This document shows, one piece after another, positions 14,715 to 22,994 of a stretch of 64,000 nt of DNA. Location: contig CP126206.1 of NCBI GenBank assembly GCA_030272155.1, positions 2,914,001 to 2,978,000 on the forward strand. The letters are read 5' to 3'. The notes below the pieces were generated by a model that had not been told where the DNA came from, did no database searches, and worked only from the letters and a program-made list of their open reading frames with translations. The position numbers and the translations under genes are program-made. The stretch is from Tetradesmus obliquus (lineage: Eukaryota > Chlorophyta > Chlorophyceae > Sphaeropleales > Scenedesmaceae). Every line of letters begins with the position of its first letter. The stretch's first letter is position 1.

Positions 14715-17700
14715 ACAGCAGCAGCAATATTCAAGTCAGCAGCAGCGCAGCGCTGGCCCGCTTGGGCGCCGCCGCCCGCACCTGGCCAGCAGCAGCAGCA
14801 TCAATAGCAGCAGCAGCGGCGGTGGCGGCGGGGGCAGTAATGAGCAAGTAATGTCCGCAGCAGCAACAACATTGAAGCTTTACAAAAACAATTGCACATC
14901 AGTCCTGCAGGCTGTGGTGCTACCCCAAGCTGTGTGCACATGGGTGTGCGCCAGCAGCAGCCCATAGCCAAATCAAACACCGGTGCCCAAACCCCAAACC
15001 CTCAAACCCAACAATGTTCTTACCTTGGTCTCAAGCTGTGTGTCTGGCCCCTGCAGGCTGTGGTGCTGGCTCAGGCTGTGCACGTAGGCGTGCGCCAACC
15101 CCATATTGAGCACCAATAATCAAATTATAAAGCTTAATTCCCAGCAATATTAACCCCTAAACCACGTTCTTACCTTTGTCTCCAGCTGTGTGTCTGGCGC
15201 CTGCAGGCTGTGGTGCTGGCTCAAGCTGTGCACGTAGGTGTTGGCAGGTGTATCGGAGTGCGTGGACACAAGGGTTGACTTGAAGCGCCCGTGGCGGGCT
15301 AAGTTCTTGCCCTGCAAGCAGCGAGCAATGATGGGATCAGGTTGTTATGTGGAAAGCGTGCGCAAGATTATATGTGTGCGTGGACAACAGGGGGGACTTG
15401 AAGCGTCCGTGGCGCGCCAGGTTCTTGCCCTGCAAGCAGCATGCATCCGGGCATGGCAGAAATGAAATTGTTGCATGAAAGGCGTGCCTGGGGATGTCGG
15501 AATGTGTGGACACTAGGGTCGACTTGAAGCGCCCGTGGCGCGCGAGGTTCTTGCCCTGCAGGCAGCATGCCATGATGATATCAGGTTGTTATGTGGAAAG
15601 CGTGCACAAGTGTATATGTGTGCGTGGACACTAGGTTCGGCTTGAATTGCCTGGGGCGCGCTAGGTTCTTGCCCTGCAGGCAGCATGCATAAAAGCATTG
15701 GAGCAGTAAGGTCAAGTGACAAGCATGTGTGGACACCACCGTGGACTCAAAGCGCCCGTGGCGCGCCAGGTTCTTGCCCTGCAAGCAGCATGCATTTGGG
15801 CATGGCAGGAATGAAATTGTTGCATGAAAGGCGTGCCTGGGGATGTCGGAATGTGTGGACATCAGGGTCGACATGAAGCGCCCGTGGCGCGCTAAGTTCT
15901 TGCCCTGCAGGAAGCATTGGAGCGTCAAGGTCAAGCGACAAGCATAGTGTGGACACTAGGGTGGACTTGAACCGCCAGTGACGGGCTAGGTTCTTGCCCT
16001 GCAGGCAGCATGTATGAGAGCATTGAAGCAGTGAGATAGTTACAGGACAGGCGCGACAGAGGGTATTGCGGGGTGTGCGTGGACACTAGGGTTGACTTGA
16101 ATTGCCTGGGGCGCGCTAGGTTCTTGCCCTGCAAGCAGCATGCATAAATGCATTGGAGCCATAAGGTCAAGTGACAAGCAGTTGTGGACACTAGGACTGG
16201 ACTCAAAGCGCCTGTGGCGCGCTAGGTTCTTGCCCTGCAAGCAGCATGCACCAATTCATTGAAGTAGTGGGGTAGATTACATGACAGGCATGCCAGGGGG
16301 TATTGTGGGGTGTGCGAGGACACTGGGGTTGACTTGAAGCGCCCATGGCGCGCTAGGTTCTTGCCCTGCAGGAAGCATTGGAGCGTCAAGGTCAATTGAC
16401 AAGCATAGTGTGGACACAAGGGTTGACTTGAAGCGCCCGTGGCACGCTAGGTTCTTGCCCTGCAGGAAGCATTGGAGCGTCAAGGTCAATTGACAAGCAT
16501 AGTGTGGACACAAGGGTTGACTTGAAGCGCCCGTGGCACGCTAGGTTCTTGCCCTGCAGGAAGCATTGGAGCGTTAAGGTCAAGTGACGAGCATAGTGTG
16601 GACACCAGGGTGGACTTGAAGCGCCCATGGCGCGCTAGGTTCTTGCCTTGCAAGCAGCATGCACCAATTCATTCAAGCAGTGAGATAGTCACGTGACAGG
16701 CATGCCGGGGGGTATCGCGGGGTGTGCGTGGACGCTAGGGTCGACTTGAAGCGCCCGTGGCGCGCTAGGTTCTTGCCCTGCAAGCAGCATGCATAAAAGC
16801 ATTGGAGCAGTAAGGTCAAGTGACAAGCATGTGTGGACACCAGGGTGGACTTGAAGCGCCCATGGCGCGCTAGGTTCTTGCCTTGCAAGCAGCATGCACC
16901 AATTCATTCAAGCAGTGAGATAGTCACGTGACAGGCATGCCGGGGGGTATCGCGGGGTGTGCGTGGACGCTAGGGTCGACTTGAAGCGCCCGTGGCGCGC
17001 TAGGTTCTTGCCCGGCAGGCAGCATGCATAAAACATTGAGCTATAAGGTCAAGTGACAAGCATGTGTGGACACCAGGGTGGACTTGAACCGCCCGTGGCG
17101 CGCTAGGTTCTTGCCTTGCAAGCAGCATGCATAAAAGCATTGGAGCCATAGGGTCAAGTGACAAGCATGTGTGGACACTAGGGTGGACTTGAACGGCAAG
17201 TCGCGTGCTAGGTTCTTGCCCTGCAAGCAGCATGCATAAAAGCATTGGAACCATAGGGTCAATTGACAAGCATGTGTGGACACTAGGGTGGACTTGAACG
17301 GCAAGTCGCGCGCTAGGTTCTTGCCCTACAAGCAGCGTATATGAGAGCATCAAAGCCTTGAAGGTTGACTAGTGGCAGGCAGAGGATAACGGCGTCAACA
17401 TGAAGCGCCTGATTGCGATGGCATAATGCTTCAACCCTTGGAGCACAATGCGAGGCACCGCCCCATGCAGGTCAGACTATTGCGGCTGCTGCTGCTGCTG
17501 CTGCTGCTGCCACCCACCTTGAGCAGCTGCTGCGCCAGAGTTTTTGATTTGCTGGCAGCAGCAGCAGCGTGGCGCCACTGCTGCTGCTCCCGCCGCTGCT
17601 GCTGCTCCTGCTGCTGCTGCGCTGCTTCCTCTGTGGCTGCCAGCACATCAGCCACCTCCACGCCCTGCAGTTATAACAGAAAGTGACAAACGAGAATGAT

Positions 17701-18599
17701 GTCATAACGCATTTTGTTGCATCATCTGTGGCTCACAGCACATCAGCCACCTCCACACCCTGCAAATGTAACAGAAATTCAACAACTATGACGTAATTAA
17801 TTATAACAAACACGAATGACGTAATTACACAATGTGTTGCATTCTATGTGGCTGCCAGCACATCAGCCACGTCCACACCCTGCACAAATACCAATATAGA
17901 AACGCGCAAGAATGATGTAATTACACATATAATTGCACATTGTGTGGATGCTAACACATCGGCCACCTCCACGCCGTGCACATGTAACAAAAAAAAACAA
18001 GATAACATGAAGAAGTGGCGTGGGAAAACCAGTTGTGATGGGTTTGCTACACATGTGATGACGAGAGAGCAAACGTGGCGAAGCAGACGAAAGACGTCTG
18101 CTGCACATAAGCGCATGGGTTGCAGGCTGCATGACTGACACCACATGCGCCCATGCAATGCATTCAGCAATGCAGTCAACACACCAGAGCAAACAACACA
18201 TGTACAGCAATTCTCACCGCGTACCTCTGACAGCAGGTCCAACAGTAGCGGTGGATCTGCCCTGAAGGGCCGCTCATCAGCACACCAGAACCAGAGCTGA
18301 CAACAAAATGGACAACAAAATGACAGCTGCGGATGCTCACCGCGTACACCTCTGACAGCAAGTCCAGCAGCACTGGCGCATCTGCCCTGAAGGGCCGCTC
18401 GTCAGCGCACCAGAACCAGAGCTGACAACTAAAATGGCGACAAAATGCCATTTAATGGCCCTCACCGCGTACACCTCTGACAGCAGGTCCAGTAGTAGCG
18501 GTGCATCTGCCCTGAAAGGCCGCTCATCCGCATGTGATGCTACTAGTGCCACCAGCTCCAGTGCTGACTCAGCATGCAGCGCCAGCAGCAGCTGCTCCT

Positions 18600-18656
<57 letters not shown>

Positions 18657-19813
18657 GGCAAAATATGGTGCAGTTGGTAAAAGAGATGTCACCAGCGCCA
18701 CCAGCTCCAGTGCTGATTCAGCATGTAGCGCCAGCAGCAGCAGCAGCAGCAGTAGCAGTAGCAGCAGCAGCAGCGGATCAGGGGTACAGATGGTAACAGC
18801 AATGCCACCAGCGCTGACTCAGCATGCAGCGCCAGCAGCAGCTGCTCCTGCGCAGCAAACGTGTTCAAAAACAGAGGACATATTAGAGGCAGTTGGCTAG
18901 ACTCGGCGACTCAACCAAGTGGCACATCAATGCCTTGTGGGGCCACCAGTGCCACCAGCTCCAGTGCTGATTCAGCGTGCAGCGCCAGCAGCAGCTGCTC
19001 CTGCGGGGTGCACATCAAAGGTGTGCAAACATGTAAGGGTGATCAGCGCCGCGTCATTCAGCACTAGCTGCTGCTGCTGCAATGCACAAGGCACAGCAGT
19101 GCAAATTGCTGTGCTGCAAGTGCAGCGATAACGCACTACCAGCCTCTCACCTGCAAGCTAGCTGCCCCTGCTGCTGTAGCGCCGGCTGCTGGCGGCGGGT
19201 CTGGGATACTGACTAGGTTCCTGATGAACGTCAGCAGCAGCTGCAGCGCCTGGTGATCTTCTTCTGACATGTACATCAGGTGCCTCAACATGTAAAAGGG
19301 GACAAATATGTCAAAAAAACCTAGACCAGCAGCTGCGCTGCCTCACCTGCAGCCTGGCCGCTGCTGCTGCCGTAGCGCCAGCCGCTGGCGGCGGGTCAGG
19401 GATGCTGACCAGGTTCCTGATGAATGTCAGCAGCAGCTGCAGCGCCTGGTGATCTTCTTCAGACATGCGTGGGTGGCGGGAGAGGGGGCCTGTTGCTAGG
19501 CCCATGAGGGAAGCGAGCAGCTCGCGGCAGCAGCAGGCGCGCTTGATGGACGCGAGGATGGCCAACTACGGCAGCAGCAGCAGCAGCAGTGGTGAGCAGC
19601 AGCAGAAGCAATGAGAGGGGCCCTGTTGCTAGGCCCATCAGAGAAGCTAGCGGCTCGCGGCAGCAGCAGGCGCGCTTGATGGACGCAAGAATGGCAAACT
19701 GCAGCAGCAGCAGCAGCAGCAGCAGCAATGAGAGGGGCCATGTTGGCCCATGAGAGACGCGAGCAGCTCCCGGCAGCAGCAGGCGCGCTTGATGGAGGCA
19801 AGAATGGCGAACT

Positions 19814-19871
<58 letters not shown>

Positions 19872-20291
19872 TGACAGTGGTGGTTGTGAGCAGCAGCAGC
19901 AATGAGAGGGGGCCTGTTGCTAGGCTCATGAGAGAAGCCAGCAGCTCGCGGCAGCAGCAGGCGCGTTTGATGGTCGCAAGAATGGCAAACTGCCAGGCGG
20001 CAGCAGCAGCAGCAATGGTAGTGAGCAGCAGCAGCAGTAGCAGCAGCAATGAGAGGGGCTCTGTTGCTAGGCCCATGAGGGAAGCAAGCAGCTCGCGGCA
20101 GCAGCAGGCGCGCTTGATGCACGCGAGGATGGCCAACTACGGCAGCAGCAGCAGCAGCGACAGCAGCAGCAGCAGCAGCAGCAGTACCAGCAGCAGCAGC
20201 TATGAGAGGGGCCCCGTTGCTAGGCCCATAACAGAAGCAAGCAGCTCGCGGCAGCAGCAGGCGCGCTTGACGGACGCGAGGATGGCGAACT

Positions 20292-20341
<50 letters not shown>

Positions 20342-20429
20342 TAGAGAGGCCCTGTTGCTAGTCCCATGAGAGACGCGAGCAGCTCCCGACAGCAGCAGGC
20401 GCGCTTGATGGACGCGAGGATGGCGAACT

Positions 20430-20467
<38 letters not shown>

Positions 20468-21648
20468 GAGAGGGGCTCTGTCGCTAAGCCCATGAGAGAA
20501 GCGAGCAGCTCGCGGCAGCAGCAGGCGCGCTTGTTAGATGCGAGGATGGCATACTGCGGCAGCATCAGCAGCAGCAGCAGCAGCAAGGCGGGCTCTGTTG
20601 CCACGCCCTTAAAGGCAGCCACTCGACCCAGCGCTTGCCCCTCTGCAATTGTCTCGTCTGTAATAGCAATTTCACTTACTGCTGCTGCACCTGACAGCTG
20701 CTGCTGCGGCGGCGGCCGCCGCTGCTGCTGCTGCTGCCGCTGCTGCTGCTGCAAAGGCCGGCTGGCAGCAGCGATCATGTACAGCAACTCACTTTGCCAA
20801 TGGTTTACTCATTTTGATAATCCGCACCTGTGTGGGTGTCTCAAAGGAGTTGGGGTCCACTGGCATAGTCATGAAAGTCAGCACCTTGACTGCAGCAGCA
20901 GAAGCAGCAGCAGCAATGAGCCAGCAGCAGCAGCAGCAGCAGGAGCAGGAGTTTTAGCTGACTGTGTCCACAGGCATAGTCATGAAAGCCAGCACCTTGA
21001 CTGCAGCAGCAGCAACAGCAGCAGCAGTAAGGGCAGTAGCAGCAGCGGCAGCAGCAGCAAGAGTCATTTGACAACGAACATCTAATGTTGAACAATTGAA
21101 AAGCCAGTCAAGCATTCGCACGTGCAGTTCACCAGCTATGTGTCTGTGGAGTGCGCCGCGCTGCTGCCGCTGCTGCTGCCAGATGTCATTCGGCTGTGCC
21201 CAGCTGGCCCAACCTGAAAGACGCCTCAGGCTGCTGCTGCTGCTGCTGCTACTGCTGCTACTGCTGCTGCTGTGGCTTGCAACTATGCTCGCTACGTCAA
21301 ACCTGCTGCCAACCCCGACAGAACGTTACATACACGTCCAACGCTTTGCGCCACTTACGTGCATGGTACACCAGCTCTGAATCTGTCGGGTGAGCTGCCA
21401 GCAGCGGGCAGATGTCATTCTCAACTGTGCCGAGCTGCCCCAGCTTAAAGAACGCCTCGCGCTCCTCTGGATCATCTCTCCTCAGAAAGCGCGCCAAATC
21501 CTTGAGGCAGGCTGCATTGCAGGCAAAACAAAACGGGCAGCAGCAGCAGCAGCAGGTTGGTGGATGCCAAGCTGCCCCAGCTTAAAAAATGCCTCCCGCT
21601 CCTCTGGGTCATCTCTCCTCAAAAAGCGCGCCAAATCCTTGAGGCAGG

Positions 21649-21682
<34 letters not shown>

Positions 21683-22079
21683 CAGCAGCAGCAGCAGCAT
21701 CAGGTTATTGAGTGCCCAGCTGCCCCAGCTTGAAGAACGCCTCCCGCTCCTCTGGATCATCCCTCCGCAAAAAGCGAGCCAGATCCTTGAGGCAGGCTGC
21801 AGTTCAGGCACACCAAAAGGTGCACCAGCAGCAGCAGCAGTAGCAGCAGCAGCAGGTTAGTGGGTCTCAGCTGCCCCAGCTTGAAAAAGGCCTCCCGCTC
21901 CTCTGGGTCATCCCTCCTCAGAAAGCGCGCCAGATCCTTGAGGCAAGCTGCATTTAAAAAAGAGCAGCAGCAACAGCAGTACCAGAGGTTTGCAATGACA
22001 GCAGGCAACTGCTTGAAGAAAGCCTCCCGCTCCTCTGGATCATTGCGGTGCAAGAACCGTGCGAGATCTTTCAAGTAGG

Positions 22080-22121
<42 letters not shown>

Positions 22122-22994
22122 GCGGCAGCAACAGCAGCATGATAAGATGTCGGCAGGCAGCAGCACAGTGGCACAACGCCTCACGCTGCTTGCGTTCTTT
22201 TCTTTCAGGAAACATGCCACACCTGAAGCAAGTTGCAGGAAAAAGGGGTTATAGATGCAAAAGTGGAGCAAGTGTCTGTGCAGAACTTAGGTTGCATGTG
22301 ATTGCGCAGGGAGGGGTTGACACTCGTGATTGAAGCTGTGAGTAGTGATAGGTTTGTGTGGCTGTGCTTCTTCACCAGCTGCTGCTGCTGCTGCTGTTGC
22401 TGCTCATTTGCCAATTTGTGCATATTCAATTAACTTGCAAGGAGGGCTTGCAGGAAACCAGCAGGATGCTTGCTGTCTGCTGCTAGTGCTGCAACCAAGC
22501 ATCACAGCATCATCCAGCCCTCATGCAGGCGTACACTGCTGCTGTCAAGCACCATGTATGGCGCTGGAACCGGTTCAACTAAAGATGCTTGCTGTCATTT
22601 GCTGCTAGTGCTGCAAACAGGCATCAGCGCATCATGCAGCACGCATGCAGGCGTACACTGCTGTTGTCAAGCACCATGTACGGCGCTGGAACCGGGTTCA
22701 ATTGCCACGTATACATTGCAAATCAAAGATCATCACAGCACTCAGATGCTTGAACTGCTGCAGAGTGCTGCTGTTGCAGAGTGTTCCTTGGATTGAGCCA
22801 GCAGCAGGCCAGCAGCAGCTGCACTCCTGCCGCAGCAGCTGACAGCCTGCCGGCACGTGCCACAGCCCCTTGCCAAACGATTTCTCACCGAAGCAGTCAT
22901 CGTCTTTCACGTAGACTCGCTTCAGATCATCCACGTACTGCCATCGGCCAAGGCCACCAGCTACTGACAGCAGCAAGTCCAGCTCGCCCTCCAT
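1..22994 (-). CDS. TIMELESS: TIMELESS/Tof1/Swi1 replication-fork protection protein (multi-exon gene, 3' end may lie beyond window)
   Basis: TIMELESS travels with the nuclear replisome (with TIPIN/Csm3), couples helicase to polymerase and supports the S-phase checkpoint. Reading the minus strand from 22994 downward, the exons follow the plant TIMELESS order: LKDLARFLRRDDPEEREAFF (21.4-22.1 kb), LKVLTFMTMPVDP (20.8 kb), EEDHQALQLLLTFIRNLV (19.4 kb), LLLDLLSEVYA (18.3 kb), NLARHGRFKSTLV matching the family RHSRFGG block (15.3 kb), LRSYSNDLLKGG (14.6 kb), LMGHLRLG and DYAKWFNLAAWF (13.9 kb), MGWETFHLTQTTF (13.3 kb), a basic KKKKRR and acidic linker (11.1 kb), LPEHVNLEPVLYQV (9.8 kb), VDVLFWQLPRDCEYI (8.3 kb), then C-terminal LASEMKRLGLKFG and VRRLLRAEGL motifs. 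Exons are separated by GT-AG introns packed with repeated exon-boundary fragments. Identity is firm; a full splice model was not derived. The tail below about 4.6 kb is assigned only because it continues in order and strand. Confidence 0.85.
697..1215 (-). repeat. Four downstream 122-bp copies of the GKLEAAEAVWKAAADLTG exon end
   Basis: Units beginning at about 697, 819, 941 and 1063 repeat with a 122-bp period and near identity. Each carries GWLLGKLxAAEAVWKAAADL and the donor CACAG|GTGATT on the minus strand. A fifth spacing leads to the intact exon at 1219. Only the donor-side half of the exon is multiplied here. Confidence 0.85.
1219..1305 (-). CDS. Exon WLDARGAVGWLLGKLEAAEAVWKAAADLTG (intact copy)
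   Basis: On the minus strand an acceptor CTGCAG is followed by WLDARGAVGWLLGKLEAAEA and VWKAAADLTG, ending in CACAG|GTGATT. It is the only place where the two half-motifs repeated on either side are joined. Family not recognised; same strand and order suggest the TIMELESS C-terminal region. Confidence 0.5.
1310..1950 (-). repeat. Five upstream copies of the WLDARGAVGWLLG exon start with (CAG)n
   Basis: Units near 1440, 1560, 1660, 1765 and 1880 each carry on the minus strand (CTG)n, a CAG acceptor and RWLDARGAVGWLLGN. The copies are separated by (CAG)3-12 runs (plus strand). They contain only the acceptor-side half of the exon, the mirror image of the array at 697-1215. Confidence 0.8.
2230..2760 (-). 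CDS. Acidic Ala/Ser-rich exon of the TIMELESS C-terminal tail
   Basis: A continuous minus-strand open stretch reading VQKLLVKRNVSGERSSSSSS, EDDDADSEGEG, poly-Ala, KTKSSSKKQRRAPRPLTDVM, poly-Ala and PEPQPLQLLGYLQALQQAHQ, preceded by a CTGCAG acceptor at about 2705. It has the composition expected of a disordered, nuclear-localised tail (KKQRR). It could be the end of the TIMELESS reading frame or an inner exon; no unambiguous family motif is present. Confidence 0.45.
2842..2977. repeat. 27-bp minisatellite, five tandem copies
   Basis: The unit GTGTCCGAGGCATAGCTAC (first 19 of 27 bases, then ATACAAGC) is repeated five times with essentially no divergence. It lies between two TIMELESS-tail exons and so is probably intronic. 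The exact copies imply recent slippage or unequal exchange. Confidence 0.9.
3060..3930 (-). CDS. TIMELESS-tail exon TRRVSKALLQSLCARHGTDPEP, in a seven-copy array
   Basis: The minus-strand unit TRRVSKALLQSLCARHGTDP occurs seven times between 3226 and 3890, with periods of about 112, 127 and 124 bp. Neighbouring copies are almost identical, differing mainly in the number of CAG/CGG triplets. A following segment LNLTAMALGLTVLE|GTGAG occurs twice (about 3065-3110 and 3180-3230). The array is the youngest-looking one in the gene. Confidence 0.55.
4040..4680 (-). CDS. TIMELESS: TIMELESS exon ADVLATLCFHDIVEKPTKQQQQARG with copies
   Basis: The minus-strand segment IADKLSAEHPNASAADVLAT, then LCFHDIVEKPTKQQQQARGA (about 4440-4590), recurs at 4050-4190 as VADVLAKLRFHGIVEKPKKQ. 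Shorter donor-side remnants (ARGARRxGNADT|AAGGTAGG) lie at 4205-4260 and 4320-4380. Placement in TIMELESS rests on order and strand; the motif itself is not one I can anchor to a named domain. Confidence 0.45.
4690..5600 (-). CDS. TIMELESS: TIMELESS exon VRRLLRAEGLTGNGGGGK...LLGVEKQQMERLYAQHLADE with copies
   Basis: The intact exon (about 4900-5112) reads VRRLLRAEGLTGNGGGGKWR, then an acidic stretch SSDDDDDADGWDSTAEGGDV, then LLGVEKQQMERLYAQHLADE and DYLAK|GTGGG. Acceptor-side copies VRRLLRxEGL lie upstream at about 5235, 5355, 5450 and 5565. Donor-side acidic remnants lie downstream at 4750-4850. VRRxLKxxGL recurs in the C-terminal part of plant TIMELESS. Confidence 0.6.
5715..6470 (-). CDS. 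TIMELESS: TIMELESS exon LGPRQLASEMKRLGLKFGRLPPSL, five copies of its start
   Basis: The intact exon (5720-5900) reads LGPRQLASEMKRLGLKFGRL, then PPSLMRQLHQLWQENRDSGI, then ATAAAVIAQDLPGGWNEKQ and a GTGCGT donor. It corresponds to the family's RxQVxxxLKxLGL helix followed by an EHxxDxxxxxxIAxxL helix. Acceptor-side copies (LGPRQLASEMKRLGLKFG) lie upstream at about 5990, 6140, 6290 and 6450, each preceded on the coding strand by a TGCAG acceptor. Confidence 0.7.
6560..7250 (-). CDS. TIMELESS: TIMELESS C-terminal exon MARLLNPAQEQRLVTFFEQLCADR
   Basis: The minus-strand exon (about 6725-6860) reads KPRTMARLLNPAQEQRLVTF, then FEQLCADRANMAGLMQQMGG and R|GTGCGG. It resembles the Myb-like helices near the TIMELESS C-terminus. 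A donor-side copy lies at 6575-6640 and an acceptor-side remnant at 6905-6960. A short glycine/arginine exon-like stretch (EAARALAA, 7200-7240) sits upstream. Confidence 0.5.
7490..8230 (-). repeat. Four downstream copies of the LFWQLPRDCEYIRDEYHLQEGG exon end
   Basis: The coding-strand segment VDVLFWQLPRDCEYIRDEYH followed by LQEGGT|GTGAGT is repeated at about 8135-8205, 7925-8005, 7725-7815 and 7495-7580. All copies retain the GTGAGT donor and none retains the exon's first half. They sit on the 3' side of the intact exon. Confidence 0.8.
8275..9215 (-). CDS. TIMELESS: TIMELESS exons SVLRQFHALLSDAS and VDVLFWQLPRDCEYIRDEY
   Basis: The segment LSVLRQFHALLSDASLRKSA followed by EHRPVLQLATRVVRGLFAKI is intact at about 8515-8640. 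Acceptor-side copies lie upstream at about 8740, 8930 and 9185. After a poly-Q run, DLEREQRRRVGVAGMVCVDV and LFWQLPRDCEYIRDEYHLQ follow (8275-8395) with donor GG|CACGTGAGT on the coding strand. LFW-x-x-x-RxCxYI is the plant TIMELESS signature VEILFWKTRxxCHYI. Confidence 0.75.
9245..10210 (-). CDS. TIMELESS: TIMELESS exon DDDTKEVALDLRELL...LPEHVNLEPVLYQV with copies
   Basis: The intact exon (about 9730-9945, minus) reads DDDTKEVALDLRELLRREFA, then VPAVVHFYSWLLAGYSRGNS, then AALNHAVVSFLWRLVLPEHV and NLEPVLYQV|GTGGG. This is the helical stretch that in plants ends ...SPMLYQLSLL. Donor-side copies lie downstream at 9500-9615 and 9280-9415; acceptor-side copies lie upstream at about 9975-10075 and 10100-10140. 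Copy identity is high. Confidence 0.7.
10450..11445 (-). CDS. TIMELESS: TIMELESS basic/acidic linker exon (KKKKRR ... EEEEEEG ... SGSGSDEEE)
   Basis: The minus-strand exon from about 11165 starts LLARDDGKFIVKKKKRRGGG, followed by an acidic run, long A/Q/E tracts and LEELESEQGSGSGSDEEE|GTGGG. The basic patch after a helical block matches the position of the KKKK-rich segment in plant and animal TIMELESS. The exon start is copied upstream at about 11270, 11360 and 11440 (LARDDGK...). The exon end is copied downstream at 10240-10320 (LEELEDEEGSGSGSDEE). Confidence 0.6.
11450..12830 (-). CDS. TIMELESS: TIMELESS exons EGKDWPLLHASTRLLREALG and LLHDGTRQGLL...HSTLRLYDR with copies
   Basis: The minus-strand acceptor-side segment VDVPARSEGKDWPLLHAST occurs at about 12820, 12710, 12590, 12470 and 12360. 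Only the last continues into RLLREALGVLELAAKTGSDS and DKTAAERLARR|GTGTG. A decayed donor-side copy follows at 11990-12080. The next exon, 11640-11785, reads LLHDGTRQGLLASFAGRIKA, then FSARHEPRSAAGVLAEAVHS and TLRLYDR|GTAGGC, with a damaged donor-side copy at 11450-11590. A (CAG)20 run (11805-11860) lies just upstream of this exon. Confidence 0.6.
12890..13460 (-). CDS. TIMELESS: TIMELESS exon KKQQKAAGAS...CISASMGWETFHLTQTTFLAQ with copies
   Basis: The intact exon (about 13245-13457) reads EKLYEAKKQQKAAGASADGA, a poly-Q run, then ASPFGCISASMGWETFHLTQ and TTFLAQ|GTGGG. Two downstream copies of only the donor-side half (CISASxGWETFHLTQTTFLA) lie at about 13000-13065 and 12885-12950, both with GTGGGT donors. 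MGWETFHL is my anchor to the TIMELESS family here. Confidence 0.65.
13500..14880 (-). CDS. TIMELESS: TIMELESS exons LRSYSNDLLKGG and YNVLMGHLRLG...KWFNLAAWF with copies
   Basis: The minus-strand exon at about 14595-14690 reads RAAAPKRASAALLLALRSYS, then NDLLKGG|GTGGGC. Variants of it lie at 14720-14790, 14455-14500 and 14330-14385 (ALRSYSNALLKGG|GTGGGT). The next exon, 13845-13985, reads AYNVLMGHLRLGMAGGVGVG, then SLEAGDYAKWFNLAAWFTAY and VRQQQ. It matches the family segment YNRLMGS...YYMWALAFFMAF. Its 5' half is copied upstream (14125-14215) and its 3' half downstream (13630-13720). A short segment near 13500-13560 (RLEPAPADE) may be an additional small exon. Confidence 0.6.
15174..15311 (-). 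CDS. TIMELESS: TIMELESS exon with RHGRFKSTLVS motif (intact copy)
   Basis: A 138-nt (46-codon) exon reading GKNLARHGRFKSTLVSTHSD, then TPANTYVHSLSQHHSLQ and APDTQLETK, with acceptor TTGCAG and donor AAG|GTAAGA. RHGRFKST matches the conserved RHSRFGG block of TIMELESS. This is the only copy in the region that has both the motif and the ...QLETK|GTAAG end. Donor-side copies of that end lie downstream at about 15020-15110 and 14890-14950. Confidence 0.75.
15380..17345 (-). repeat. Array of 18 upstream copies of the RHGRFKST exon start (19 with the intact exon)
   Basis: A unit of about 93-132 bp is repeated. On the minus strand each unit carries a TTGCAG or CTGCAG acceptor followed by GGCAAGAACCTAGCGCGC (GKNLARxxRFKSTLVST). 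Anchors lie near 15415, 15540, 15656, 15761, 15890, 15983, 16112, 16216, 16346, 16441, 16534, 16628, 16757, 16864, 16996, 17097, 17204 and 17308. Higher-order copying is visible: the block at 16630-16760 recurs nearly unchanged at 16865-16995. Unit lengths are not multiples of three, so including several copies in one mRNA would generally shift the frame. Confidence 0.9.
17500..17985 (-). CDS. TIMELESS: TIMELESS exon GVEVADVLAAT + Q-rich linker, with three decayed copies
   Basis: Minus-strand exon 17515-17665 reads GVEVADVLAATEEAAQQQQE, a Q/R/A linker, then SKTLAQQLLKVGG and a GTGGGT donor. The acceptor-side start (GVDVADVLAAT) is repeated at about 17760, 17885 and 17975, upstream of it. The linker precedes the RHGRFKST block, as the variable linker does in plant TIMELESS. 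Confidence 0.6.
18215..19010 (-). CDS. TIMELESS: TIMELESS exon LLLALHAES...LLLDLLSEVYA with copies of both halves
   Basis: On the minus strand the first half (EQLLLALHAESALELVALV) occurs four times (about 18.99, 18.83, 18.72, 18.58 kb). The second half (ADERPFRADAPLLLDLLSEV, then YA|GTGAGG) occurs three times (about 18.53, 18.41, 18.28 kb). The halves join into one exon only at 18470-18610, which is therefore the likely functional copy. It corresponds to the plant segment reading RENVMDxxLVLTQ...DNLLLLEIYHYIF. Long (CAG)n runs at 18600-18655 and 18735-18775 sit at the acceptor sides. Confidence 0.7.
19140..19275 (-). repeat. Downstream copy of the 3' half of the TIMELESS LTFIRNLV exon
   Basis: Repeats MSEEDHQALQLLLTFIRNLV and SIPDPPPAAGATAAG with its own donor (LQ|GTGAGA). 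It contains only the donor-side half of the exon next to it. It probably lies inside the intron unless used as an alternative 3' exon end. Confidence 0.65.
19345..20790 (-). CDS. TIMELESS: TIMELESS exon carrying EEDHQALQLLLTFIRNLV, with 8-fold array of its 5' part
   Basis: The intact exon ends at about 19345 (LQ|GTGAGG). It carries AILASIKRACCCRELLASLM, then GLATGPLSRHPRMSEEDHQA, then LQLLLTFIRNLVSIPDPPP, matching the family segment that reads E-x-DWKLVQLVLTLFRN in plants. Its first part (KRACCCRELLASLMGLATGP) recurs at about 19.69, 19.81, 19.99, 20.13, 20.29, 20.43 and 20.55 kb, eight copies in all. Copies are separated by (CAG)n on the plus strand, that is (CTG)nCAG acceptors on the coding strand. 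Upstream sequence 20590-20790 holds a Q-rich open stretch that may be part of the exon. Confidence 0.7.
20828..22994 (-). CDS. TIMELESS: TIMELESS N-terminal exons 1-3
   Basis: Exon 1 (22889-22994) starts at the ATG on 22992-22994 and reads MEGELDLLLSVAGGLG, ending ...KDDDCF with donor CG|GTGAGA. Exon 2 (21359-21511) gives A-CLKDLARFLRRDDPEERE through ELVYHA and ends C|GTAAGT. Exon 3 (20828-20889) gives LKVLTFMTMPVDPNSFETP and ends CAG|GTGCGG. Lengths 106, 153 and 62 join in continuous phase and reproduce the plant TIMELESS order (CL-x-NLKDLLRFLRRDDP, then VKVLVFLTMP). Four further partial copies of exon 2 (about 21580-22079) lie between exons 1 and 2, each ending on its outer side in a CTGCCAG/CTGCAG acceptor. 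A second copy of the exon 3 start lies at about 20965-21000. Confidence 0.8.

Noticed and set aside
15270..17345. CRISPR-like regularly spaced repeats
   Set aside because: Units are coding fragments with splice acceptors, spacing varies from 93 to 132 bp and spacers are themselves repeated. The genome is eukaryotic.
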